64,000 bases of DNA from Amorphoplanes friuliensis DSM 7358. GTDB taxonomy: Bacteria > Actinomycetota > Actinomycetes > Mycobacteriales > Micromonosporaceae. Of the stretch, positions 50,772-60,500 are shown in pieces (within the stretch, counting starts at the first letter, position 1; the number at the start of each line of letters is the position of its first letter). Under the pieces are notes generated by a model. The model saw only the letters and a program-made list of their open reading frames with translations. It did no database searches and was not told the DNA's origin. Both the position numbers and the translations under genes were made by a program. Where the stretch lies: positions 755,501-819,500 of the forward strand of contig NC_022657.1 in NCBI RefSeq assembly GCF_000494755.1. Reading direction: 5' to 3'.

Positions 50772-52823
50772 ATGCTTCACCGACGACGCTGGGCGGCCAC
50801 CGCCGCCACAGCCGTTCTCACGGCCGGGCTGCTGACCCATCCGGGAGCCAGTGCCGCGGCCCCGCCGGAGGCCGATCTGGCTGCCGGCTCGTCCGCCCTG
50901 GTCCGCTTCGAGCTGCCCAGCGAGGCGATGTTCCAGGACCTTGTCGCGTCCGGAGCGGACATCGCCGCGCGCCCGCGCACCACACCCGGCAAGGTCATGG
51001 CCGACCTCGTGGTCACCGGCACGGAGCTCGATGCGCTGACCGCGCGCCGGGCTGTGGCCGTACAGATGATCCCGACCGTGACGCCGAGCTCGCGCCGGAT
51101 CGCGGCGGCGGCGGAGGACACGCTGCAGTTCCTCCAGGCCTACTGGTGGACCAGCAACGGCAAGACCTTCCTGCAGACCCAGGTCGCCACGTCGGCGTCG
51201 GACGACCCCGACGTCGAGATCACCGTGACGTGGACGGCCGCCGACGGCACCACGGGCAGCTACCCGCTGTCACGGTTTGTCGACTCGGGCGAATACCAGT
51301 ACCACGTGGCGCTGCCGCAGCCGGTGCCCGGGAAGCCGACCCGGGTGAGCGCAACCTCCAGCCTCGGCGGCACCTCACGGGTGATCACGCCGGCCGTCTG
51401 GCCCGGCGCGACGCCGCCGCCACAGCCGGCGGGTTACCAGAAGGACTTCATCGACGCGTACATGACGCCGACCGACATCAGCGCCCGCATCAAGCGGCTC
51501 GCCCGGCAGTACCCGGCGCTGGTCGACGTGCTCAACCTGCCGAACCGCACCCAGGGCTACCGGCGTACGGCGGTGGCCTACCTCGGTGATCCGGCCGCGG
51601 TGGCCGTGGTCGTCGAGTCCGTCAAGTACGGCGACCAGGGGCTCAACGGCGTACAGGTGCGCACCGTCGATCCGCAGAAGCCGAACCGTCCGCTCGGCGC
51701 GACGTACCGGGACCGGGTGCTGACCGTGTCCCTGGCGACGGACGCGGGCGGCAAGGCGATCAGCACGACCGACGACGTGGCGGCCTTCATCACCGCGCGT
51801 TACCCGCAGCAGTTCCGTGCGTTCGTCGAGGACGGCTCGGCGGGCGCCCCGATGCCGGTGGCCGGCCCGGCCCGTCTCGACGACGGCCTCAAAGGCACCG
51901 AAGTGCCGCGCAAACCGTGGACCGTCCAGGCGCTGCGCATCGGCGCGGTCCGCGACGACTCCAAGATCGGCGTCCTGACCTATTCGCAGGAACACGCCCG
52001 CGAATGGGCCACCCCGCTGGTCACCATGGAATTCGCCGAACGCCTGCTCGCGAATTACGCCACCGACCCGCAGACCCGCACGCTGCTCAACGACGTCGAG
52101 GTGTTCGTCATCCCGACGGTCAACCCCGACGGCGCCAACTACTCGTTCAACGACTTCAACTTCCAGCGCAAAAACCTGACCAACCACTGTACGGGCGCAG
52201 CCCGCGACCCGGCCCGCCGCGACTCGTGGGGTGTCGACGTCAACCGCAACTACGCGGTCGGCTCGTTCTTCGACGGTTACGTGGGCGGCAGCGCCAACTG
52301 CCTCTCCGGCACCTACTCCGGCACGGCCGAACTGTCGGAGCCCGAAAGCCGCAACGTCGTGGCGCTGGCCGAAGCCCACCCGAACATCAAGTTCTCGATG
52401 AACGTCCACAGCTACGGCGGCTACTTCATGTGGTCACCGGGCGCGTACAAGGCGGCGGGCCGCGTCACCCTGCCCCGCCCCTCCATCGACGAGTCGAAGT
52501 ACTTCCAGGACAGCGCCCGCCGCATCGTCGGCGCCATCGCCACCGAACGCGAAACGGTGACCTGGCCCGCGTACACCGGACCGGTCGCCGACGTCCTGTA
52601 CTCGGCCGCGGGCAACTCGGCCGACCACCTCTATTACGACCTGGGCATCGTGGCCTGGAACTTCGAGGTGGGCAACGACCGCTGGAACGAGTCCACCCAG
52701 CAATGGGAAGGAATGGGCTTCCAGCCACCGTACGAGGAGGCCCACGCGGAGTCCCAGGAATACGCGAGCGGCCTGATGGAACTGGTCCGGGTCGCCCGCG
52801 ACCAGGCCGCCGCCCAGCGCTGA
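50772..52823 (+). CDS. Secreted M14 zinc carboxypeptidase
   Basis: Exported peptidase of 683 residues, ATG with AGGAGG upstream. The signal peptide (RRRWAATAATAVLTAGLLTHPGASA) is followed by a pro-region of about 110 residues and a domain around 115-220 of beta-sandwich type. The peptidase domain has zinc ligands His408 and Glu411 in QEHAREW and His546 in NVHSYGG; DVNRNY is the substrate-binding segment and Glu632 in WNFEVGND is the catalytic base. A variable insertion around 270-360 separates the first strand from the zinc motif. It removes C-terminal residues from extracellular peptides. Confidence 0.92.
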   Translation: MLHRRRWAATAATAVLTAGLLTHPGASAAAPPEADLAAGSSALVRFELPSEAMFQDLVASGADIAARPRTTPGKVMADLVVTGTELDALTARRAVAVQMIPTVTPSSRRIAAAAEDTLQFLQAYWWTSNGKTFLQTQVATSASDDPDVEITVTWTAADGTTGSYPLSRFVDSGEYQYHVALPQPVPGKPTRVSATSSLGGTSRVITPAVWPGATPPPQPAGYQKDFIDAYMTPTDISARIKRLARQYPALVDVLNLPNRTQGYRRTAVAYLGDPAAVAVVVESVKYGDQGLNGVQVRTVDPQKPNRPLGATYRDRVLTVSLATDAGGKAISTTDDVAAFITARYPQQFRAFVEDGSAGAPMPVAGPARLDDGLKGTEVPRKPWTVQALRIGAVRDDSKIGVLTYSQEHAREWATPLVTMEFAERLLANYATDPQTRTLLNDVEVFVIPTVNPDGANYSFNDFNFQRKNLTNHCTGAARDPARRDSWGVDVNRNYAVGSFFDGYVGGSANCLSGTYSGTAELSEPESRNVVALAEAHPNIKFSMNVHSYGGYFMWSPGAYKAAGRVTLPRPSIDESKYFQDSARRIVGAIATERETVTWPAYTGPVADVLYSAAGNSADHLYYDLGIVAWNFEVGNDRWNESTQQWEGMGFQPPYEEAHAESQEYASGLMELVRVARDQAAAQR

Positions 52824-52827
52824 GAAA

Positions 52828-52859
52828 TCGTGGGGCCGGGCATCAGCCCGGCCCCACGA
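52828..52859. terminator. Bidirectional terminator
   Basis: TCGTGGGGCCGGGC (52828-52841) pairs perfectly over 14 bp with 52846-52859 around the loop ATCA. It lies between the convergent M14 and RTX-like genes and just touches neither reading frame. Confidence 0.88.
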
Positions 52860-52860
52860 C

Positions 52861-54066
52861 TCAGTGTTCGCAGTTGACTCTGGTGTCGTACTTGCGGGCC
52901 TGGCACTGATCGCCGGCCGGGCCGTTCGGGCCGCCGTCGAGGCGGTCGGAGATGTTGCGTTCGTCGTCGAGGCCGTAGAGCTGGTCGTCGCCGGCTTCGC
53001 CGTAGAGGGTGTCGTGGCCGTCCTTGGCCGCGCCGAGGGAGACGTCCCAGAGGTCCATGCCGTAGAGGGAGTCGTTGCCGGCGCCGCCGCGGATGGTGTC
53101 GGTGCCGGTCAGGCCGGTGATCTGGTTGGCGGCCTTGTTGCCGGTCAGGTGGTCGTTGCCCAGGCCACCGGTCAGGTTCTCGACGTCGGAGCCGACCGTG
53201 TCGTGCTCGCCCGGCTGGCCGTCGTCGCCGCTCGCGCCGTCCAGGTCGACGGTGATCGCCTTGACGCTCTCGCTGTAGTCGGCCAGGTCGGTCCCCGGGC
53301 CGCCGAGCAGGACGTCGGCGGACACACACTTGGCGACGCTGCTGCCCTGGGAGCACTCGTCGCCCTGCAGGACGTCGTCGCCGGAGCCGCCCTCGAGGCG
53401 GTCGCGGCCCGGGCCGCCCCAGAGCAGGTCGCTGCCCGCGCCGCCGTAGAGCTTGTCGTTGCCGACCAGGGCCACGAGCCGGTCGGAGCCGTTGTCGCCG
53501 TAGAGCTTGTCGTTGCCCGAGGACTTGCCGGCGGCGTCCTCGACGGTGTCGTCACCGTCGCCGGCGTGGACGACGTCGTTGCCCGTCTGGCCGTCGATGG
53601 TGTCGTTGCCACCGCGGCCCCAGACCGTGTCGTTGCCGTTGCCGCCATAGAGCCGGTCACCGCGGGAGCCACCGGTGATCCGGTCCGCGGCGGTGCCCCC
53701 GTCGGCGGTCATCCGCACGTCGGTGTTGTTGACGATGCTGTCGTTGCGGTCGTACGTGTAGACGCGTACCCGGGTGGGTGTCTTCTTGGTCGTGCACTTG
53801 ACCCTGGTCTTGTCGCCCTTGACCTTCTTGCAGCCCTTGCCGGCCTTGACGGCGACCCGGTCGTCGATCGTGACGGTACGCCCGGAGCGCGTGACGACAA
53901 CCTTGTTCTGCTTACCGCCGGCCGCCTTGTACTGCACGACGGTGGACCCCGACACGGACGCCGTGCCGCTCCCGGCGGCCTCGGCGGGCGTGACTGCCAG
54001 CCCGCCGAGGGCGATCGTGGTGAGCAGGGTCAGGCCCACCCTGAGCGGCCAGCTTGCGGGCGGCAT
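52861..54066 (-). CDS. Secreted RTX-like (hemolysin-type calcium-binding) protein
   Basis: Exported protein of 401 residues. After a signal peptide (VGLTLLTTIALGGLAVTPAEAA) and a small basic domain with two cysteines (GKGCKKV, RVKCTT), residues 120-385 consist of calcium-binding nonapeptides of the form GGxGxDxLx, e.g. GGNGNDTVWG, GGAGSDLLWG, GGSGDDVLQG and GEAGDDQLYG. Such beta-rolls fold on calcium outside the cell. No catalytic domain is visible. Its ATG overlaps the upstream gene's stop by one base (TGATG), so the two secreted proteins are coupled. Confidence 0.88.
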   Translation of the reverse strand: MPPASWPLRVGLTLLTTIALGGLAVTPAEAAGSGTASVSGSTVVQYKAAGGKQNKVVVTRSGRTVTIDDRVAVKAGKGCKKVKGDKTRVKCTTKKTPTRVRVYTYDRNDSIVNNTDVRMTADGGTAADRITGGSRGDRLYGGNGNDTVWGRGGNDTIDGQTGNDVVHAGDGDDTVEDAAGKSSGNDKLYGDNGSDRLVALVGNDKLYGGAGSDLLWGGPGRDRLEGGSGDDVLQGDECSQGSSVAKCVSADVLLGGPGTDLADYSESVKAITVDLDGASGDDGQPGEHDTVGSDVENLTGGLGNDHLTGNKAANQITGLTGTDTIRGGAGNDSLYGMDLWDVSLGAAKDGHDTLYGEAGDDQLYGLDDERNISDRLDGGPNGPAGDQCQARKYDTRVNCEH

Positions 54067-57000
54067 CAGGCGAAGCCCTTGATCGAGGTCCAGTCGCTCG
54101 TGAGGATCACCTTCACCGGAGCACCGGTGTTGGTCTTGGTCGGGTGGTAGACGCGGGTCTGCCCGTCCGCGCCGAAGCGGGCCCACATGTCCGGGATGCT
54201 GTCGCCGTTGGTGTCCGGGACGCCGATCACCGCGGTGATGGCTGTTCCGGTCCAGTTGGTGCCGTAGGAGACGTCACCCTGGCGGGAAGCCGCCGCCGTC
54301 TTCAGCGAGTCGAGGGTGACGCTGCCGGCGACGGTGCCCGGCTTGCCGTGGCGCAGGTACATGACGCCGGTCGACACGTTGCGCCACACCAGGTCCGGGG
54401 TGGTGTCCAGGTCGACGTCGGCGATGTTGACGATCTCGCTGGTGGCCCAGGTGGTGCCCTCCATCAGGGTCGCCGTCTGGAAACTGCCGCCGGTGTACCC
54501 GGACAGGATCCAGAACGCGGAGCCGGAGCGCAGGGCGAGGTCGGGCAGCTTGTCACCGTTGATGTCGCCGACCGCCTTGAGCTGCGTCCACGTCGACGGT
54601 GCCGGCGTGTTCGAGGGCAGCAGGACCTTCAGGCGCTGGTCGACGTTGAAGCTGCCGTAACCGTCACCGGGATAGAGCCAGAAACCGCCGTCCGGGGTAC
54701 GCGCGAACAGGTCGGTCACCCCGTCACCCGGGTACGCGTCCGAGTGCTTGGCGATCAGTGCCGCCTTGCCGGTCGCCGGGTCGTACCAGTGGCCGGTCGG
54801 GTTGAGCTTGCCGCCGGTGGAGTACGCCGAGGCGAGCGAGCCGAACAACTCGCCGTCGGTGTCACCGGGCAGTGTCCGCAGGTTTCCGGCACCGTCGATG
54901 ACCAGCAGGTCGGGGCGCCCGTCACCACCGGTGTCACCCGGGCCGTCGGCCGCATCACGCGGCGGTACGTAGAACGAGTACGTCGTCCCGGCGCTGACGT
55001 TGCCGGCGGCGTCGTACGCGTACGCGATCACGGTCGTGGGTCCGGAGTGCCGCGGCTTGAGGTCGGGCACGGTGGCCTTGCCGCTGCTGGCGGTCACCGT
55101 CTTGACGTCGATGTATTCGAACGAGTAGGTGAACTTGCTCGCACCGGCCGCGGTGAAGGTGATCGGGCCGGTCCCGCCGAACTTCACCGTCGACCAGGTC
55201 GTGCCGTCCGAGGTGGCCTCGAGGAACACGGGGCTGTCGATGTCCGGGGCGGGCGGCGCGGACGCGTCGACGGTGAAGCGGCACGGCTCGGTGGTGCCAC
55301 CGGGGAAGAACGAGGACACCAGGCCGCCCTGGTCCTCGGAGCGCACGTCCCACGAGTAGGTGGCCTTGTCGGTCAGGCTCGCCGTCGGGATCGTCACCGT
55401 GGCCTTGCCGGCGCTGGTCGGGGTGACCAGGGTGCCGTCGGGAACCGTGGCGCCGGTCTTCCACCAGCGGAAACGCAGCTTGGACAGGTTGCCGTCGGGG
55501 TCCGTGGCGGTCGCCGAGAGCACGATGTTGGTCTTGGCGATCGTGACGCCGTTGCCCGGGCCGGGCGTGCAGGCGCCACCGGGCGACGTCGTGCCGCCGG
55601 TCGGCTCCGCGGGCGTGCGGTTGTAGACGGCCGTGAGCTCCGCGGTGCTGGCCTGGAACTTGCGCCAGGTCAGGGTGTCGCCCTCGCTGGAGGCGCGCAT
55701 GCCGAGGGTGAGGTTGGAGGCGCCGGCGTCGGCGGCCACCTGGGCGGCGCCCCGGACGTTGAAGGCGACGTAGTCGTCGGAGCAGGAGCTGTTGTAACCG
55801 TGGGCGAACGACAGCTTCTGCTGCAGGGTGATCCAGCTCGGCTGTTTGTTCCAGGTGGTGCCCGAGGAGATGGGCCCGGTGTGCCAGAGCTGGAACTCGC
55901 GGTTGGTGCACGACCACGAGTGGTTGTTCAGCACCTTGAAGCTGGCGGAGTCGATCTCCGCACCCTTGATCTTGCTGTCGAAGGCCATCCGCCAGAAAGA
56001 CCGGGCCAGACCGTTGCTGTCCGTCTCGTACCCGACACGGGCGTCGGAGGTGCCGCCGTTGAAGCCGGTGCCGTTGAGGAAGTTGCTGTTCGGGTTCGGC
56101 TTGTGGACCAGCGCCCAGGCCTGGTCGCCGCCGTTCATGGTCGGGTCCAGGAACAGCGGGAAGCGCGCCTTCTTGTCGGTCAGCAGCCCTGATGCGGCGG
56201 CGTCGAGGTGCAGCACGGCCCGACCGGTGCCGTCGCCCTCGAGCCGGGTGGGCATCGGCGCCTGGCGTACGCCGGGCTCCATGCCGCTGAGCCCGGAGAG
56301 CTTGAGGACGTCGGCGGAGGTGGCCACCGACAGCCGCGGGGTCTCGGGGGACTCGGGGTCACGCCCGGAGGAGTCCCACGCGAGCGGGGTGGGGATGGAG
56401 CTGACCTCGGCCTTGGTCTTCGCGTCGAGGAGTCGCACGCCGCCGGTGGTCTTGTCGTGGCGGAACACCACGCCGTCCGACCGCAGGCCGTAGCGCAGCG
56501 CGCGCACGGCAGGGGTGGCCGCGGCAGTCTTGACGATCAGCAACTGTCCGAAGCCGCCCTCGGCCCGGGCCACGAGCAGCAGGTCCACACCGGACAGCAC
56601 CTCGGGGTAGAGCGCGCGGTTGCCCTCGAGGACGGGCTTCGGCAGCGGTCCCGGCCAGGTGTAGGTGATCGTGCGCCCGCCGAGGTCCATCTCGGCCAGC
56701 ACGGTCTCGGCGGCGGTGCCACCGGCTGTCTCACCGGCGGTCTCGCCGGCGGAGAAGCGCACCGGGGCCGGGGTGTTGCCGGGCTGCACCGTCTTTCCGG
56801 TCAGCGTCAGCTTGGTGTCGATGGGCGCCCACTGCCCCTGGGAGTTCTTCGCCCGCTGCGGCCCGGCGCTGATCGTGGTGCGCAGCTTGCCGTCGGGCAG
56901 TGCCCAGGTCTGCGACGTGGCGCTGGTGGCCTTGTCGACCAGCACGTCCTTGCCGCTGGTCGCCGCCTCGGTCATGGCGGCGGTCTCGTCCTTGGGGCCG

Positions 57001-57173
57001 AGAGCCACCGGCGTGACGTCGACGGCGCTGTCGCGCTGCGTTCGGGGTTCCGCGCCGCCGTGGGGCCAGAACGGCACCGAGGCGGCGACGAGCACGGCCG
57101 GTACGGCGACCAGCGTGCAGGCCAGCCGGACACGGGTGCGCACAAGGGGACTGAGCAGACGAGGCACGGTCAC
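54066..57173 (-). CDS. Large secreted protein with DNRLRE-like and FG-GAP/VCBS-like repeats
   Basis: Exported or membrane-tethered protein, 1035 residues, GTG start with GGGAG upstream. A hydrophobic helix (LACTLVAVPAVLVAASVPF) near residue 25 is the signal. The N-terminal half (40-340) is the region usual in RHS-associated actinobacterial proteins (TWALPDGKLRTTISAGPQR). Residues 345-510 are a DNRLRE-like beta-sandwich (FWRMAFDSKIKGAEIDSASF). Ig-like segments follow (520-740), and FG-GAP/VCBS propeller repeats end it (GDTGGDGRPDLLVIDG, GDINGDKLPDLALRSG, PDTNGDSIPDMWARFG). It is divergent from the RHS gene and probably a surface partner or paralogous adhesin. Confidence 0.82.
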   Translation of the reverse strand: MTVPRLLSPLVRTRVRLACTLVAVPAVLVAASVPFWPHGGAEPRTQRDSAVDVTPVALGPKDETAAMTEAATSGKDVLVDKATSATSQTWALPDGKLRTTISAGPQRAKNSQGQWAPIDTKLTLTGKTVQPGNTPAPVRFSAGETAGETAGGTAAETVLAEMDLGGRTITYTWPGPLPKPVLEGNRALYPEVLSGVDLLLVARAEGGFGQLLIVKTAAATPAVRALRYGLRSDGVVFRHDKTTGGVRLLDAKTKAEVSSIPTPLAWDSSGRDPESPETPRLSVATSADVLKLSGLSGMEPGVRQAPMPTRLEGDGTGRAVLHLDAAASGLLTDKKARFPLFLDPTMNGGDQAWALVHKPNPNSNFLNGTGFNGGTSDARVGYETDSNGLARSFWRMAFDSKIKGAEIDSASFKVLNNHSWSCTNREFQLWHTGPISSGTTWNKQPSWITLQQKLSFAHGYNSSCSDDYVAFNVRGAAQVAADAGASNLTLGMRASSEGDTLTWRKFQASTAELTAVYNRTPAEPTGGTTSPGGACTPGPGNGVTIAKTNIVLSATATDPDGNLSKLRFRWWKTGATVPDGTLVTPTSAGKATVTIPTASLTDKATYSWDVRSEDQGGLVSSFFPGGTTEPCRFTVDASAPPAPDIDSPVFLEATSDGTTWSTVKFGGTGPITFTAAGASKFTYSFEYIDVKTVTASSGKATVPDLKPRHSGPTTVIAYAYDAAGNVSAGTTYSFYVPPRDAADGPGDTGGDGRPDLLVIDGAGNLRTLPGDTDGELFGSLASAYSTGGKLNPTGHWYDPATGKAALIAKHSDAYPGDGVTDLFARTPDGGFWLYPGDGYGSFNVDQRLKVLLPSNTPAPSTWTQLKAVGDINGDKLPDLALRSGSAFWILSGYTGGSFQTATLMEGTTWATSEIVNIADVDLDTTPDLVWRNVSTGVMYLRHGKPGTVAGSVTLDSLKTAAASRQGDVSYGTNWTGTAITAVIGVPDTNGDSIPDMWARFGADGQTRVYHPTKTNTGAPVKVILTSDWTSIKGFA

Positions 57174-57577
57174 GGCGATCTACTCCCGTGGGGACCAGGT
57201 GGAAATGGAGGCAGCACGAACAGCCCTCGACGGCGAGCCGCGGGGCAGAGAGCGCGGACACGATCGCACAGCGGACAGGCCCCGCGGGGGGTTATCAATT
57301 CGTTACATCTGAAGTTTGGATTAAATGAGTGACGTCCGATTTGCACAGCTTCCAAGCCTCTTGCCGTAACGATTGCCCGGTTTTAACCCCAGGAGCGTGA
57401 TAGATCTAAATACTTCTTTGCGCGGCGATATAAGAGTGATCATGCCGTGAGCTGATTCACATCCATCACTTTGTGCAATCTTGAGTGCACCACGCTCCTG
57501 AAGAGAGAGTGCCCCCGCACGCGCCTCGCTCGGCGTGTGTCTTTTTGTCTTTCGCGCCTTCATGGGGGTCGACGCGC
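57174..57577. other. AT-richer intergenic region with long structured leader
   Basis: This 404-base gap between the divergent FG-GAP and RHS genes is visibly richer in A/T than its surroundings (for example 57285-57440). It contains a perfect 10-bp long-range inverted pair, CAGGAGCGTG at 57390-57399 and CACGCTCCTG at 57491-57500. Promoter-like AT stretches occur near 57410-57435 (TAAATA, GATATAAG). No coding frame is convincing; the short frame from 57562 overlaps the RHS start in another phase and lacks any support. A terminator-like hairpin at 57517 precedes the RHS gene. Confidence 0.6.
57517..57552 (+). terminator. Terminator-like hairpin in the RHS leader (possible attenuator)
   Basis: GCACGCGCC (57517-57525) pairs with GGCGTGTGT (57532-57540, two G-T pairs) around TCGCTC, immediately followed by CTTTTTGTCTTT. 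It has the form of an intrinsic terminator yet lies 37 bases before the RHS ATG on the same strand, so it could act as a premature-termination switch. Confidence 0.5.
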
Positions 57578-60500
57578 ATGCGTGGTACAGGTCCGTTCCT
57601 GACGGAATCAGGCCGCCGCATACAACGGCGGCGCCGCGTGCGCACAGCCGTGATCGCGGTGCTGGCCGCGACCCTGGTGGCGACGAACATGCCGGCCGCG
57701 GCGTGGGCCGTCCCGGGTCCCGGCATGGACCGCGGTGACGCCGTCGTCGAGCTGCCGGACGTGCCCAAGAGCACCGAGGTCGGCCAGGACGAGGACGCCG
57801 AGGCCAACCTGACCACGGCCGACGAGGTGCCCGTCGACCCGTACGCCCCGACCGCCGTCACACCGTGGCAGCAGGACAGTGGCGTCGTCGACCTGACCGG
57901 TGTGCAGCCCGGTGAGAGCAAGCCGGTCGACGACCTGCCGATCGCTCTGGGCGTACCCGAGGGTGGTGACCCGGCAGCGCTCGCGGGTGACTGGACCATC
58001 GGTCTCGCGGCCCCCGAGGCGTCGCAGACGGCGGGTGTCTCCGGCCTGATCATGAAGGTGACGCCGCCGGTCGCCGCCGACCCGGCCGCCGAGGTCGCGC
58101 TGAGCGTCGACTACACCGCCTTCGCCGACCTGTACGGCCCGCAGGCCGCCGACCGCTTCGGTCTGATGGTGCTGCCGGACTGTGTCTACGACGCCCCCGG
58201 AACCGGCGACTGCGCCCCGGACCCCACCGAGGAGGAGACCGAGCCCACGGCCGCCGTCCAGCTGGTGCCGAGCGAGGTCACGCTGGTCCCCGCCAAGTCC
58301 TCGGTCATGCGCACGCTGGCTGCCGCGGACGACGCACCCACCCGCCGCATCGTCAGCGGCAGCGTGCCGATCAACAAGCTGCTCAGCGACTCCGCCAACG
58401 GCGGCACCGGCGGGATGGCACGCGCGGCCGCCGCTGCTTCCGGCTCCGGCGTGGTCGGCGCCCTCGACACCGGCGCCTCGCCGTCCGGTGACTTCACCGC
58501 GACGCCGCTGCTCTCCTCGGGCTCCTGGGCGTCCGGCTCGTCGTCGGGTGCCTTCACCTACTCGTACCAGGTGCAGGTGCCGGAAACGGCCGGTGGCCTG
58601 ACGCCGCAGATCGGTCTCTCCTACTCCTCGCAGTCGGTCGACGGCCGCACCTCATCGACGAACAACCAGGCGTCCTGGATCGGTGACGGCTGGGACTACA
58701 GCGCCGGCTCGATCACGCGGACCTACGCCAACTGCACGCAGGACAGCAAGAAGGCGGGCTCGAGCAACGCCAAGCACAAGACCGGCGACATGTGCTGGGG
58801 CTCCAAGAACGCCACCCTGTCGCTCGGCGGTTCCACGACCGAGTTGGTCTGGGACGACAGCAAGAACAAGTGGTTCACCGCCAACGGCGACGGCTCGGTC
58901 ATCGACCAGAAGTTCGACACCAACAAGGGCAACGGTGACAAGGACGGCGAGTACTGGGTCGTCACCACCCGCGACGGCACCAAGTACCACTTCGGCCTGA
59001 ACAAGCTCCCGGGCTGGTCGACCAACGACCCGGTCACCAACTCGGTCCTGACCGTCCCGGTCTACAGCAACCACACCGGCGAGCCGTGCTATCAGGGCTC
59101 GACGATCGACGACTTCAAGAAGTCCTCGTGCACGGAGGGCTGGCGCTGGTCGCTCGACTATGTCGAGGACGTGCACGGCAACGCCATGAGCCTGTGGTGG
59201 GCCAAGGAGCAGAACTACTACGCCAAGAACTTCAACTTCAAGGCCCCCGTCAAGTACGACCGCGGCGGTTACCTGACCCGCATCGACTACGGCCAGCGCG
59301 CCAACACGATGTACTCGGCCGAGCCGCTGGGCCGCGTCGGCTTCACCGTCGACGAGCGCTGCTACACCGAGGGTTCCGTCACCTGCACCGACGAGAACTT
59401 CGCCAGCAAGGACCCGGGCAAGTACCGCGTCTGGTACGACACCCCGGCCGACCTGCGCTGCGAGTCGAAGAAGATGTGCTGGAACGCCGCACCCTCCTTC
59501 TTCACCCGCAAGCGCCTGGACAAGATCACGACGTCGGCGCAGCGCAAGGCGGGCTCCACCGCCCGTCAGACCGTCGACGAATACCAGCTCAAGCAGAAGT
59601 TCCCGGTCCTGCGCACCGGCCCGAACACCGCGCTGTGGCTCGAGTCGATCAAGCGCACCGGCTTCGGTGTGAACGGCGACAAGGCCGAGCTCAACCCGGT
59701 GCGTTTCGAGTCCAACGCCGAGGACATGCCCAACCGCGTCAAGCGCGACAACCGCCCCGGCTTCTCCCGCCTGCGCATCTCCCGCGTCATCAACGAATAC
59801 GGCGGCGAAACCGTCGTCTCGTACAAGGCGCCCGAGGGTGACTGCAAGACCGGCACCGGCCTGCCCGGCAAGGGCGACACCGCCGAACTGAAGTCCAACA
59901 ACCGCCTCTGCTTCCCCGCCTTCTGGCACCCGGACCCGGCGGCCGAGCAGATCGACTGGTTCCACAAGTACGTGGTCGCCGGCATCGAGGAGCTGCCCAA
60001 CGTCGACGGTGCGTTCAGCACGGTGACGAACTACAGCTACAAAGACGCCGCGTGGAAGCTCGCCGAGCAGGAGTTCACCAAGAAGGCCACCCGGACGTAC
60101 TCCGAGTTCGGCGGCTTCGCCCAGGTCACCACCCTCACCGGCGCTGACGACGCGGCGATCGGCAGCAAGAAGACCAAGTCCGTCGCCCGCTTCTTCCGCG
60201 GCATGGGCGACACGGTCTCGGTCAAGGACATCACCGGCGCCGAGATCGCCAAGGACGAGGACCCGTTCGCCGGCCGCATCGCCGAGGAACTCACCTACTC
60301 CAACGCCGGCGACGACGACACCGACTGGCTGACCCGCAGCATCACCTACCCGGCCGCAACCGAGCTGGGCAAGCGCGACCGCGACGGAATCAGCCCCCTG
60401 CAAGCCTGGCGTGTCACCGAACCCCGCCAGGTCACCTACACCAAATCCTCCGGTACGGGCGACGACACCCGCACCCAGCGGATGCTCGACACCCGGACCA

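Noticed and set aside
57535..57738. Short frame starting just before the RHS gene
   Set aside because: It overlaps the RHS signal peptide in another phase, lacks a ribosome-binding site and has no features; not annotated.
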